Source: Nomia melanderi | Taxonomy: Eukaryota; Arthropoda; Insecta; Hymenoptera; Halictidae | Assembly (NCBI RefSeq): GCF_051020985.1 | Contig: NW_027475138.1 | Coordinates: 3,534,001-3,598,000 of the forward strand | Direction: 5' to 3' | Length of the DNA: 64,000 nt | Part shown: in pieces, positions 49,257-62,900 of the stretch | Layout: each line of letters opens with the position of its first letter | Position numbering within the stretch: position 1 is the first letter of the stretch | Notes under the pieces: model-generated | What the model saw: the letters and a program-made list of their open reading frames with translations, nothing else | The model's database searches: none | Told to the model about the DNA's origin: nothing | Position numbers and translations under genes: made by a program

Positions 49257-52200
49257 CGGGTGCTATTACAGATAGCCCAAGAAATGAAAGTGCATTGTCT
49301 GTATTTGGACCCGGCGCATGAATCTGTGCAGCGGGAACGACCTCGGATCACCAGGGGCCGAGAAAACCACCGTCTCATGGGGCCGGACACTCAGGGTCAG
49401 TGAAAAATCCAATATATATCTGGTGATATCTCGGGTGCTATTACAGATAGCGCAATAAATCAAAGTGCATTGTCTGTAGGAGACCCTGGCGCATGAATCT
49501 GTGCAGCGGGAACGACCTCGGACCACCAGGGGCCGAGACAACAACCGTCTAATGGGGCCGGACACTCAGGGTCAGGGAAAAATCCAATATATATCTGGTG
49601 ATATCTCGGGTGCTATTACAGATAGCCCAAGAAATCAAAGTGCATTGTCTGTATTAGGCCCCGGCGCATGAATCTGTGCAGCGGGAACGACCTCGGACCA
49701 CCAGGGGCCGAGAAAACCACCGTCTCATGGGGCCGGACACTCAGGGTCAGGGAAGAATCCAATATATATCTGGTGATATCTCGGGTGCTATTACAGATAG
49801 CGCAATAAATCAAAGTGCATTGTCTGTAGGAGGCTCAGGCGAATGAATCTGTGCAGCGGGAACGACCTCGGACCACCAGGGGCCGAGAAAACCACAGTAT
49901 CATGGGGCCGGACACTCAGGGTCAGGGGAAAATCCAATATATATCTGGTGATATCTCGGGTGCTATTACAGATAGCGCAATAAACCAAAGTGCATTGACT
50001 GTAGGAGGCTCTTGCGAATGAATCTGTACCGCAGGAACGACCTCGGACCACCAGTGGCCGAGAAAATTACAGATATTCGGAATCCGTCACCCAAGGTCAT
50101 GTAAAAATCCAGCAAATATCTGGTGATATCTCGGGTGCTATTAGAGATAGCGCAATAAACCAAAGTGCATTGTCTGTAGGAGGCCCTGGCGCATGAATCT
50201 GGGCAGCGGGAACTACCTCGGACCACCAGGGACCGAGAAAACGACAGTCTCAAGGGGCCGGACACTCAGGGTCAGGGGAAAATCCAATATATATCTGGTG
50301 ATATCTCGGGTGCTATTACAGATAGCGCAATAAATCAAAGTGCATTGTCTGTAGGAGGCCCTGGCGCATGAATCTGTGCAGCGGGAACGACCTCGGACCA
50401 CCAGGGGCCGAGAAAACCACAGTCTCATGGGGCCGGACACTCAGGGTCAGGGGAAAATCCAAAATATATCTGGTGATATCTCGGGTGCTATTACAGATAG
50501 CCCAAGAAATCAAAGTGCATTGTCTGTATTAGGCCCCGGTGCATGAATCTGTGCAGCGGGAACGACCTCGGACCACCAGGGGCCGAGAAAACCACCGTCT
50601 CATGGGGCCGGACACTCAGGGTCAGGGAAAAATCCAATATATATCTGGTGATATCTCGGGTGCTATTACAGATAGCGCAATAAATCAAAGTGCATTGTCT
50701 GCAGGAGGCCCTAGCGCATGAATCTGTGCAGCGAGATCGATCTCTGACCACCAGGGGCCGAGAAAACCACCGACGCATGGGGCCGGGCACTCAGGGTCAG
50801 GGAAAAATCCAATATATATCTGGTGATATCTCGGGTTCTATTACAGATAGCGCGATAAATCAAAGTGCATTGTCTGTAGGAGGCCCTGGCGCGTGAATCT
50901 GTGCAGCGGGAACGACCTCGGACCACCAGGGGCCGAGAAAACCACAGTCTCATGGGGCCGGACACTCATGGTCAGGGGAAAATCCAATATATATCTGGTG
51001 ATATCTCGGGTGCTATTAGAGATAGCGCAATAAATCAAAGTGAATTATCTGCAGGACGCCCTGGCGCATGAATCTGTGCAGCGGGAACGACCTCGGACCA
51101 CCAGGGGCCGAGACAACAACCGTCTCATGGGGCCGGACACTCAGGGTCAGGGAAAAATCCAAAATATTTCTGGTGATATCTCGGGTTATATTACAGATAG
51201 AACAATAAATCAGAGTGCATTGTCTGTAGGAGGCCCTGGCGCATGAATCTGTGCAGCGGGAACGACTTGGGACCACCAGGGGCCGAGAAAACCACCGACA
51301 CATGGGGCCGGACACTCAGGTTCAGGGAAATATCCAATATATATCGGGTGATATCTCGGGTGCTAGTAGAGATAGCGCAATAAACCAAAGTGAATTATCT
51401 GCAGGAGGCCCTGGCGCATGAATCTGTGCTTCGGGAACGACCTCGAACCACCAGGGGCCGAGAAAACCACCGTCTCATGGGGCCGGACAGTCAGGGTCAG
51501 GGAAAAATCCAATATATTTCTGGTGATATCTCGGGTGCTATTACAGATAGCCCAAGAAATCAAAGTGCATTGTCTGTATTAGGCCCCGGTGCATGAATCT
51601 GTGCAGCGGGAACGACCTCGGACCACCAGGGGCCGAGAAAACCACCGTCTCATGGGGCCGGACACTCAGGGTCAGGGAAAAATCCAATATATATCTGGTG
51701 ATATCTCGGGTGCTATTACAGATAGCGCAATAAATCAGAGTGCATTGTCTGTAGGAGGCCCTGGCGCATGAATCTGTGTAGCGGGAACGACCTCGGACCA
51801 CCAGAGGCCGAGAAAACCACAGTCTCATGGGGCCGGACACTCAGGGTCAGTGAAAGATCCAATATATATCTGGTGGTATCTCGGGTGCTATTACAGATAG
51901 CGTAATAAATAAATGTGCATTGTCTGTAGGAGGCCCTGGCGCATGAATCTGTGCAGCGGGAACGACCTCGGACCACCAGGGACCGAGAAAACCACAGTCT
52001 CATGGGGCCGGACACTCAGGGTCAGGGGAAAATCCAACATATATCTGGTGATATCTCGGGTTATATTACAGATAGCACAATAAATCAAAGTGCATTGTCT
52101 GTATTAGGACCCGGCGCATGAATCTGTGCAGCGGGAACGACCTCGGACCACCAGGGGCCGAGAAAACCACAGTCTCATGGGGCCGGACACTCAGGGTCAG

Positions 52201-55200
52201 GGGAAAATCCAATATATATCTGGTGATATCTCCGGTGCTATTAGAGATAGCGCAATAAACCAAAGTGTATTATCTGCAGGAGGCCCTGGCGCATGAATCT
52301 GTGCAACGGGAACGACCACGGACCACCAGGGGCCGAGAAAACCACCGTCTCATGGGGCCGGACACTCAGGGTCAGTGAAAAATCCAATATATATCTGGTT
52401 ATATCTCGAGTGCTATTACAGATAGCGCAATAAATCAAAGTGCATTGTCTGTAGGAGGACCTTGCGCATGAATCTGTGCAGCGGGAACTACCTCGGACCA
52501 CCAGGGGCCGAGAAAACCACCGTCTCATGGGGCCGGACAGTCAGGGTCAGGGAAAAATCCAATATATTTCTGGTGATATCTCGGGTTATATTACAGATAG
52601 AACAATAAATCAAAGTGCATTGTTTGTAGGAGGCCCTGGTGCATGAATCTGTGCAGCGGGAACGACCTGGGACCACCAGGGGCCGAGAAAACCACCGACA
52701 CATGGGGCCGGACAATCAGGGTCAGGGAAATGTCCAATATATATCGGGTGATATCTCAGGTGCTAGTAGAGATAGCGCAATAAACCAAAGTGAATTATCT
52801 GCAGGAGGCCCAGGCGCATGAATCTGTGAAGCGGGAGCGACCTCGAACCACCAGGGGCCGAGGAAACCACCGTCTCATGGGGCCGGACACTCAGGCTCAG
52901 GGAAAAATACAATATATATCTGGTGATATCTCGGGTGCTATTACAGATAGCCCAAGAAATCAAAGTGCATTGTCTGTATTAGGCCCCGGTGCATGAATCT
53001 GTGCAGCGGGAACGACCTCGGACCACCAGGGGCCGAGAAAACCACCGTCTCATGGGGCCGGACACTCAGGGTCAGGGAAAAATCCAATATATATCTGGTG
53101 ATATCTCGGGTGCTATTACAGATAGCGCAATAAATCAGAGTGCATTGTCTGTAGGAGGCCCTGGCGCATGAATCTGTGTAGCGGGAACGACCTCGGACCA
53201 CCAGAGGCCGAGAAAACCACAGTCTCATGGGGCCGGACACTCAGGGTCAGTGAAAGATCCAATATATATCTGGTGGTATCTCGGGTGCTATTACAGATAG
53301 CGTAATAAATCAAAGTGCATTGTCGGTAGGAGGCCCTGGCGCATGAATCTGTGCAGCGGGAACGACCTCGGACCACCAGGGGCCGGGAAAACCACAGTCT
53401 CATGGGACCGGACACTCAGGGACAGGGGAAAATCCAATATATATCTGGTGATATCTCGGGTGCTATTACAGATAGCGCAATAAATCAAAGTGCATTGTCT
53501 GTAGGAGGCCCTGGCGCATGAATCTGTGCAGCGGGAACGACCTCGGAACACCAGGGACCGAGAAAACCACCGCCTCATGGGGCCGGACACTCAGGGTCAG
53601 TGAAAAATCCAATATATATGTGGTGATATCTCGGGTGCTATTACAGATAGCGGAATAAATCAAAGTGCATTATCTGTAGGAGACCCTGGCGCATGAATCT
53701 GTGCAGCGGGAACGACCTCGGAACACCAGGGGCCGAGAAAACCACCGCCTCATTGGGCCGGACACTCAGGGTCAGGGAAAAATCCAATATATATCTCATG
53801 ATATCTCGGGTGCTATTACATATAGCGGGATATATCAAAGTGCATTGTCTGCAGGAGGCTCTAGCGCATGAACCTGTGCAGCGAGATCGATCTCGGACCC
53901 CCAGGGGCCGAGAAAACCACCGACACATGGGGCCGGACACCCAGGGTCGGGGAAAAATCCAATATATATCTGGTGATATCTCGGGTGCTATTACAGATAG
54001 CGCAATAAATCAAAGTGCATTGTCTGTAGGAGGCCCAGGCGAATGAATCTGTGCACCGGGATCGACCTCGGACACCAGGAGCCGAGAAAACCACTGTCTC
54101 ATGGGGTCGGACACTCAGGGTCAGGGAAAAATCCAATTTATATCTGGTGATATCTCGGGTGCTATTAGAGATAGCGCAATAAACCAAAGTGAATTATCTG
54201 CAGGAGGCCCTGGCGCATGAATCTGTGCCGCGGGAACGACCTCGGATCACCAGGGTCCGAGATAACCACCGTCTCATGGGGCCGGACACCCAGGGTCGGG
54301 GAAAAATCCAATATATATCTGGTGATATCTCGGGTGCTATTACTGATAGCGCAATAAATCAAAGTGCATTGTCTGTAGGAGGACCTTGCGCATGAATCTG
54401 TGCAGCGGGAAGTACCTCGGACCACCAGGGGCCGAGAAAACCACATTCTCACGGGGTCGGACACTCAGTGTCAGGGAAAAATCCAATATATATCTGGTGA
54501 TATCTCGGGTGCTATTAGAGATAGCGCAATAAACCAAAGTGAATTATCTGCAGGGGCTCCGGGCGCATGAACCTGTGCAGCGAGATCGATCTCGGACCCC
54601 CAGGGGCCGAGAAAACCACCGACACATGGGGCCGGACACCCAGGGTCGGGGAAAAATCCAATATATATCTGGTGATATCTCGGGTGCTATTACAGATAGC
54701 GCAATAAATCAAAGTGAATTATCTGCAGGAGGCCCTGGCGCATGAACCTGTGCAGCGGGAACGACCTCGGACACCAGGAGCCGAGAAAACCACTGTCTCA
54801 TGGGGTCGGACACTCAGGGTCAGGGAAAAATCCAATTTATATCTGGTGATATCTCGGGTGCTATTAGAGATAGCAGAATAAACCAAAGTGAATTATCTGC
54901 AGGAGGCCCTGGCGCATGAATCTGTGCCGCGGGAACGACCTCGGATCACCAGGGTCCGAGATAACCACCGTCTCATGGGGCCGGACACCCAGGGTCGGGG
55001 AAAAATCCAATATATATCTGGTGATATCTCGGGTGCTATTACAGATAGCGCAATAAATCAAAGTGCATTGTCTGTAGGAGGCCCAGGCGAATGAATCTGT
55101 GCACCGGGATCGACCTCGGACCACCAGGGGCCGAGAAAATCACCGTCTCATGGGGCCGGACACTCAGGGTCAGGGAAAAATCCAATATATATCTGGTGAT

Positions 55201-56953
55201 ATCTCGGGTGCTATTACAGATAGCGCAATAAATCAAAGTGCATTGTCTGTAGGAGGCCCTGGCGCATGAATCTGTGCAGCCGGATCGACCTCGGACCACC
55301 AGGGGCAGAGAAAACTACCGTCTCATGGGGCCGGACACTCAGGGCCAGGGACAAATCCAATATATATCTGGCGATATCTTGGGTGCTATTGGAGATAGCG
55401 CAATAAACCAAAGTGCATTGTCTGTAGGAGGCCCTGGCGCATGAATCTGTGAGGCGGGAACGATCTCTGACCGCCAGGTGCAGAGAAAACCACAGTCTTA
55501 TGGGCCAGGACACTCAGGGTCATGGGAAAATACAATATATATCTGGTGATATCTCGGGTGCTATTAGAGATAGCGCAATAAACCAAAGTGAATTATCTGC
55601 AGGAGGCCCTGGCGCATGCATCTGCGCAGCGGGAACGACCTCTGACCACCGGGGGCCGAGAAAACCACAGTCTCATGGGGCCGGACACTCAGGGTCGGGG
55701 AAAAATCCATCATATATCTGGTGATATCTCGGGTGCTATTACAGATAGCGCAATAAATCAAAGTGCATTATCTGTAGGAGGCCCTGGCGCATGAATCTGT
55801 GCAGCGGGAACGACCTCTGACCACCAGGGGCCGAGAAAACCACCGTCTCATGGGGCCGGACACTCTGGGTCGGGGAAAAATCCAATATATATCTGGTGAT
55901 ATCTCGGGTGCTATTAGAGATAGCGCGATAAATCAAAGTGACTTATCTGCAGGAGGCCCTGGCGCATGCATCTGTGCAGCGGGAACGACCTCGGACCTCC
56001 AGGGGCCGAGAAAACCACAGTCTCATGGGGCCGGACACTCAGGGTCAGGGGAAAATCCAACATATATTTGGTGATATCTCGGGTGCTATTACAGATAGCG
56101 CAATAAATCAAAGTGAATTGTCTGTAGGAGGCCCTGGCGCATGAATCTGTGCAGCCGGAACGACCTCGAACCACCAGGGGCCGCGAAAACCACCGTCTCA
56201 TGGGGCCGGACACTCAGGGTCAGTGAAAGATCCAATATATATCTGGTGGTATCTCGGGTGCTATTACAGATAGCGTAATAAATAAATGTGCATTGTCTGT
56301 AGGAGGCCCTGGCGCATGAATCTGTGCAGCGGGAACGACCTCGGACCACCAGGGGCCGAGAAAACCACAGTCTCATGGGGCCGGACACTCAGGGTTAGGG
56401 GAAAATCCAACATATATCTGGTGATATCTCGGGTTATATTACAGATAGCACAATAAATCAAAGTGCATTGTCTGTATTAGGACCCGGCGCATGAATCTGT
56501 GCAGCGGGAACGACCTCGGATCACCAGGAGCGAGAAAACCACCGTCTCATGGGGCCGGACACTCAGGGGCAGTGAAAAATCCAATATATATCTGGTTATA
56601 TCTCGAGTGCTATTACAGATAGCGCAATAAATCAAAGTGCATTGTCTGTAGGAGGACCTTGCGCATGAATCTGTGCAGCGGGAACGACCTGGGACCACCA
56701 GGGGCCGAGAAAACCACCGACACATGGGGCCGGACACTCAGGGTCAGGGAAATGTCCAATATATATCGGGTGATATCTCGGGTGCTAGTAGAGATAGCGC
56801 AATAAACCAAAGTGAATTATCTGCAGGAGGCCCTGGCGCATGAATCTGTGCAGCGGGAACGACCTCGAACCATCAGGGGCCGAGAAAACCACCGTCTCAT
56901 GGGGCCGGACACTCAGGCTCAGGGAAAAATCCAATATATATCTGGTGATATCT
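49257..56953. repeat. 44-monomer higher-order unit (7,697 bp), copy 1
   Basis: This unit is followed directly by copy 2. The length is 44 x 175 minus three one-base deletions (two accaggagccgag dimers and one accaggagcgag). It contains one C1 monomer (50059), internal 8-mer (1,400-bp) similarity between about 51541-51850 and 52941-53250, the agcgagatcgatctcgg monomer, and a right part derived from the 40.6-42.9 kb block. The left edge is defined by atatcacggg at 49256 versus atatctcggg in copy 2. Confidence 0.92.
54572..54709. repeat. Conversion-like patch in copy 1 of the 44-mer unit
   Basis: In this 138-base interval copy 1 departs from copy 2 (62269-62406) and is instead the same as 53873-54010, 699 bases upstream. 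It carries agcgagatcgatctcgg, ccgacacatggggcc and cacccagggtcgggg. Both flanks, including ggggctccgggcgcatg on the left, agree with copy 2. Copies at 34.0, 35.1, 36.6 and 40.0 kb all have the copy 2 form, so copy 1 is the changed one. Confidence 0.82.
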
Positions 56954-59900
56954 CGGGTGCTATTACAGATAGCCCAAGAAATGAAAGTGCATTGTCTGTA
57001 TTTGGACCCGGCGCATGAATCTGTGCAGCGGGAACGACCTCGGATCACCAGGGGCCGAGAAAACCACCGTCTCATGGGGCCGGACACTCAGGGTCAGTGA
57101 AAAATCCAATATATATCTGGTGATATCTCGGGTGCTATTACAGATAGCGCAATAAATCAAAGTGCATTGTCTGTAGGAGACCCTGGCGCATGAATCTGTG
57201 CAGCGGGAACGACCTCGGACCACCAGGGGCCGAGACAACAACCGTCTAATGGGGCCGGACACTCAGGGTCAGGGAAAAATCCAATATATATCTGGTGATA
57301 TCTCGGGTGCTATTACAGATAGCCCAAGAAATCAAAGTGCATTGTCTGTATTAGGCCCCGGCGCATGAATCTGTGCAGCGGGAACGACCTCGGACCACCA
57401 GGGGCCGAGAAAACCACCGTCTCATGGGGCCGGACACTCAGGGTCAGGGAAGAATCCAATATATATCTGGTGATATCTCGGGTGCTATTACAGATAGCGC
57501 AATAAATCAAAGTGCATTGTCTGTAGGAGGCTCAGGCGAATGAATCTGTGCAGCGGGAACGACCTCGGACCACCAGGGGCCGAGAAAACCACAGTATCAT
57601 GGGGCCGGACACTCAGGGTCAGGGGAAAATCCAATATATATCTGGTGATATCTCGGGTGCTATTACAGATAGCGCAATAAACCAAAGTGCATTGACTGTA
57701 GGAGGCTCTTGCGAATGAATCTGTACCGCAGGAACGACCTCGGACCACCAGTGGCCGAGAAAATTACAGATATTCGGAATCCGTCACCCAAGGTCATGTA
57801 AAAATCCAGCAAATATCTGGTGATATCTCGGGTGCTATTAGAGATAGCGCAATAAACCAAAGTGCATTGTCTGTAGGAGGCCCTGGCGCATGAATCTGGG
57901 CAGCGGGAACTACCTCGGACCACCAGGGACCGAGAAAACGACAGTCTCAAGGGGCCGGACACTCAGGGTCAGGGGAAAATCCAATATATATCTGGTGATA
58001 TCTCGGGTGCTATTACAGATAGCGCAATAAATCAAAGTGCATTGTCTGTAGGAGGCCCTGGCGCATGAATCTGTGCAGCGGGAACGACCTCGGACCACCA
58101 GGGGCCGAGAAAACCACAGTCTCATGGGGCCGGACACTCAGGGTCAGGGGAAAATCCAAAATATATCTGGTGATATCTCGGGTGCTATTACAGATAGCCC
58201 AAGAAATCAAAGTGCATTGTCTGTATTAGGCCCCGGTGCATGAATCTGTGCAGCGGGAACGACCTCGGACCACCAGGGGCCGAGAAAACCACCGTCTCAT
58301 GGGGCCGGACACTCAGGGTCAGGGAAAAATCCAATATATATCTGGTGATATCTCGGGTGCTATTACAGATAGCGCAATAAATCAAAGTGCATTGTCTGCA
58401 GGAGGCCCTAGCGCATGAATCTGTGCAGCGAGATCGATCTCTGACCACCAGGGGCCGAGAAAACCACCGACGCATGGGGCCGGGCACTCAGGGTCAGGGA
58501 AAAATCCAATATATATCTGGTGATATCTCGGGTTCTATTACAGATAGCGCGATAAATCAAAGTGCATTGTCTGTAGGAGGCCCTGGCGCGTGAATCTGTG
58601 CAGCGGGAACGACCTCGGACCACCAGGGGCCGAGAAAACCACAGTCTCATGGGGCCGGACACTCATGGTCAGGGGAAAATCCAATATATATCTGGTGATA
58701 TCTCGGGTGCTATTAGAGATAGCGCAATAAATCAAAGTGAATTATCTGCAGGACGCCCTGGCGCATGAATCTGTGCAGCGGGAACGACCTCGGACCACCA
58801 GGGGCCGAGACAACAACCGTCTCATGGGGCCGGACACTCAGGGTCAGGGAAAAATCCAAAATATTTCTGGTGATATCTCGGGTTATATTACAGATAGAAC
58901 AATAAATCAGAGTGCATTGTCTGTAGGAGGCCCTGGCGCATGAATCTGTGCAGCGGGAACGACTTGGGACCACCAGGGGCCGAGAAAACCACCGACACAT
59001 GGGGCCGGACACTCAGGTTCAGGGAAATATCCAATATATATCGGGTGATATCTCGGGTGCTAGTAGAGATAGCGCAATAAACCAAAGTGAATTATCTGCA
59101 GGAGGCCCTGGCGCATGAATCTGTGCTTCGGGAACGACCTCGAACCACCAGGGGCCGAGAAAACCACCGTCTCATGGGGCCGGACAGTCAGGGTCAGGGA
59201 AAAATCCAATATATTTCTGGTGATATCTCGGGTGCTATTACAGATAGCCCAAGAAATCAAAGTGCATTGTCTGTATTAGGCCCCGGTGCATGAATCTGTG
59301 CAGCGGGAACGACCTCGGACCACCAGGGGCCGAGAAAACCACCGTCTCATGGGGCCGGACACTCAGGGTCAGGGAAAAATCCAATATATATCTGGTGATA
59401 TCTCGGGTGCTATTACAGATAGCGCAATAAATCAGAGTGCATTGTCTGTAGGAGGCCCTGGCGCATGAATCTGTGTAGCGGGAACGACCTCGGACCACCA
59501 GAGGCCGAGAAAACCACAGTCTCATGGGGCCGGACACTCAGGGTCAGTGAAAGATCCAATATATATCTGGTGGTATCTCGGGTGCTATTACAGATAGCGT
59601 AATAAATAAATGTGCATTGTCTGTAGGAGGCCCTGGCGCATGAATCTGTGCAGCGGGAACGACCTCGGACCACCAGGGACCGAGAAAACCACAGTCTCAT
59701 GGGGCCGGACACTCAGGGTCAGGGGAAAATCCAACATATATCTGGTGATATCTCGGGTTATATTACAGATAGCACAATAAATCAAAGTGCATTGTCTGTA
59801 TTAGGACCCGGCGCATGAATCTGTGCAGCGGGAACGACCTCGGACCACCAGGGGCCGAGAAAACCACAGTCTCATGGGGCCGGACACTCAGGGTCAGGGG

Positions 59901-62900
59901 AAAATCCAATATATATCTGGTGATATCTCCGGTGCTATTAGAGATAGCGCAATAAACCAAAGTGTATTATCTGCAGGAGGCCCTGGCGCATGAATCTGTG
60001 CAACGGGAACGACCACGGACCACCAGGGGCCGAGAAAACCACCGTCTCATGGGGCCGGACACTCAGGGTCAGTGAAAAATCCAATATATATCTGGTTATA
60101 TCTCGAGTGCTATTACAGATAGCGCAATAAATCAAAGTGCATTGTCTGTAGGAGGACCTTGCGCATGAATCTGTGCAGCGGGAACTACCTCGGACCACCA
60201 GGGGCCGAGAAAACCACCGTCTCATGGGGCCGGACAGTCAGGGTCAGGGAAAAATCCAATATATTTCTGGTGATATCTCGGGTTATATTACAGATAGAAC
60301 AATAAATCAAAGTGCATTGTTTGTAGGAGGCCCTGGTGCATGAATCTGTGCAGCGGGAACGACCTGGGACCACCAGGGGCCGAGAAAACCACCGACACAT
60401 GGGGCCGGACAATCAGGGTCAGGGAAATGTCCAATATATATCGGGTGATATCTCAGGTGCTAGTAGAGATAGCGCAATAAACCAAAGTGAATTATCTGCA
60501 GGAGGCCCAGGCGCATGAATCTGTGAAGCGGGAGCGACCTCGAACCACCAGGGGCCGAGGAAACCACCGTCTCATGGGGCCGGACACTCAGGCTCAGGGA
60601 AAAATACAATATATATCTGGTGATATCTCGGGTGCTATTACAGATAGCCCAAGAAATCAAAGTGCATTGTCTGTATTAGGCCCCGGTGCATGAATCTGTG
60701 CAGCGGGAACGACCTCGGACCACCAGGGGCCGAGAAAACCACCGTCTCATGGGGCCGGACACTCAGGGTCAGGGAAAAATCCAATATATATCTGGTGATA
60801 TCTCGGGTGCTATTACAGATAGCGCAATAAATCAGAGTGCATTGTCTGTAGGAGGCCCTGGCGCATGAATCTGTGTAGCGGGAACGACCTCGGACCACCA
60901 GAGGCCGAGAAAACCACAGTCTCATGGGGCCGGACACTCAGGGTCAGTGAAAGATCCAATATATATCTGGTGGTATCTCGGGTGCTATTACAGATAGCGT
61001 AATAAATCAAAGTGCATTGTCGGTAGGAGGCCCTGGCGCATGAATCTGTGCAGCGGGAACGACCTCGGACCACCAGGGGCCGGGAAAACCACAGTCTCAT
61101 GGGACCGGACACTCAGGGACAGGGGAAAATCCAATATATATCTGGTGATATCTCGGGTGCTATTACAGATAGCGCAATAAATCAAAGTGCATTGTCTGTA
61201 GGAGGCCCTGGCGCATGAATCTGTGCAGCGGGAACGACCTCGGAACACCAGGGACCGAGAAAACCACCGCCTCATGGGGCCGGACACTCAGGGTCAGTGA
61301 AAAATCCAATATATATGTGGTGATATCTCGGGTGCTATTACAGATAGCGGAATAAATCAAAGTGCATTATCTGTAGGAGACCCTGGCGCATGAATCTGTG
61401 CAGCGGGAACGACCTCGGAACACCAGGGGCCGAGAAAACCACCGCCTCATTGGGCCGGACACTCAGGGTCAGGGAAAAATCCAATATATATCTCATGATA
61501 TCTCGGGTGCTATTACATATAGCGGGATATATCAAAGTGCATTGTCTGCAGGAGGCTCTAGCGCATGAACCTGTGCAGCGAGATCGATCTCGGACCCCCA
61601 GGGGCCGAGAAAACCACCGACACATGGGGCCGGACACCCAGGGTCGGGGAAAAATCCAATATATATCTGGTGATATCTCGGGTGCTATTACAGATAGCGC
61701 AATAAATCAAAGTGCATTGTCTGTAGGAGGCCCAGGCGAATGAATCTGTGCACCGGGATCGACCTCGGACACCAGGAGCCGAGAAAACCACTGTCTCATG
61801 GGGTCGGACACTCAGGGTCAGGGAAAAATCCAATTTATATCTGGTGATATCTCGGGTGCTATTAGAGATAGCGCAATAAACCAAAGTGAATTATCTGCAG
61901 GAGGCCCTGGCGCATGAATCTGTGCCGCGGGAACGACCTCGGATCACCAGGGTCCGAGATAACCACCGTCTCATGGGGCCGGACACCCAGGGTCGGGGAA
62001 AAATCCAATATATATCTGGTGATATCTCGGGTGCTATTACAGATAGCGCAATAAATCAAAGTGCATTGTCTGTAGGAGGACCTTGCGCATGAATCTGTGC
62101 AGCGGGAAGTACCTCGGACCACCAGGGGCCGAGAAAACCACATTCTCACGGGGTCGGACACTCAGTGTCAGGGAAAAATCCAATATATATCTGGTGATAT
62201 CTCGGGTGCTATTAGAGATAGCGCAATAAACCAAAGTGAATTATCTGCAGGGGCTCCGGGCGCATGAATCTGTGCTGCGGGAACGACCTCGGACCACCAG
62301 GGGCCGAGACAACCACCGTCTCATGGGGCCGGACACTCAGGGTCATGGAAGAATCCAATATATACCTGGTGATATCTCGGGTGCTATTAGAGATAGCGCA
62401 ATAAACCAAAGTGAATTATCTGCAGGAGGCCCTGGCGCATGAACCTGTGCAGCGGGAACGACCTCGGACACCAGGAGCCGAGAAAACCACTGTCTCATGG
62501 GGTCGGACACTCAGGGTCAGGGAAAAATCCAATTTATATCTGGTGATATCTCGGGTGCTATTAGAGATAGCAGAATAAACCAAAGTGAATTATCTGCAGG
62601 AGGCCCTGGCGCATGAATCTGTGCCGCGGGAACGACCTCGGATCACCAGGGTCCGAGATAACCACCGTCTCATGGGGCCGGACACCCAGGGTCGGGGAAA
62701 AATCCAATATATATCTGGTGATATCTCGGGTGCTATTACAGATAGCGCAATAAATCAAAGTGCATTGTCTGTAGGAGGCCCAGGCGAATGAATCTGTGCA
62801 CCGGGATCGACCTCGGACCACCAGGGGCCGAGAAAATCACCGTCTCATGGGGCCGGACACTCAGGGTCAGGGAAAAATCCAATATATATCTGGTGATATC

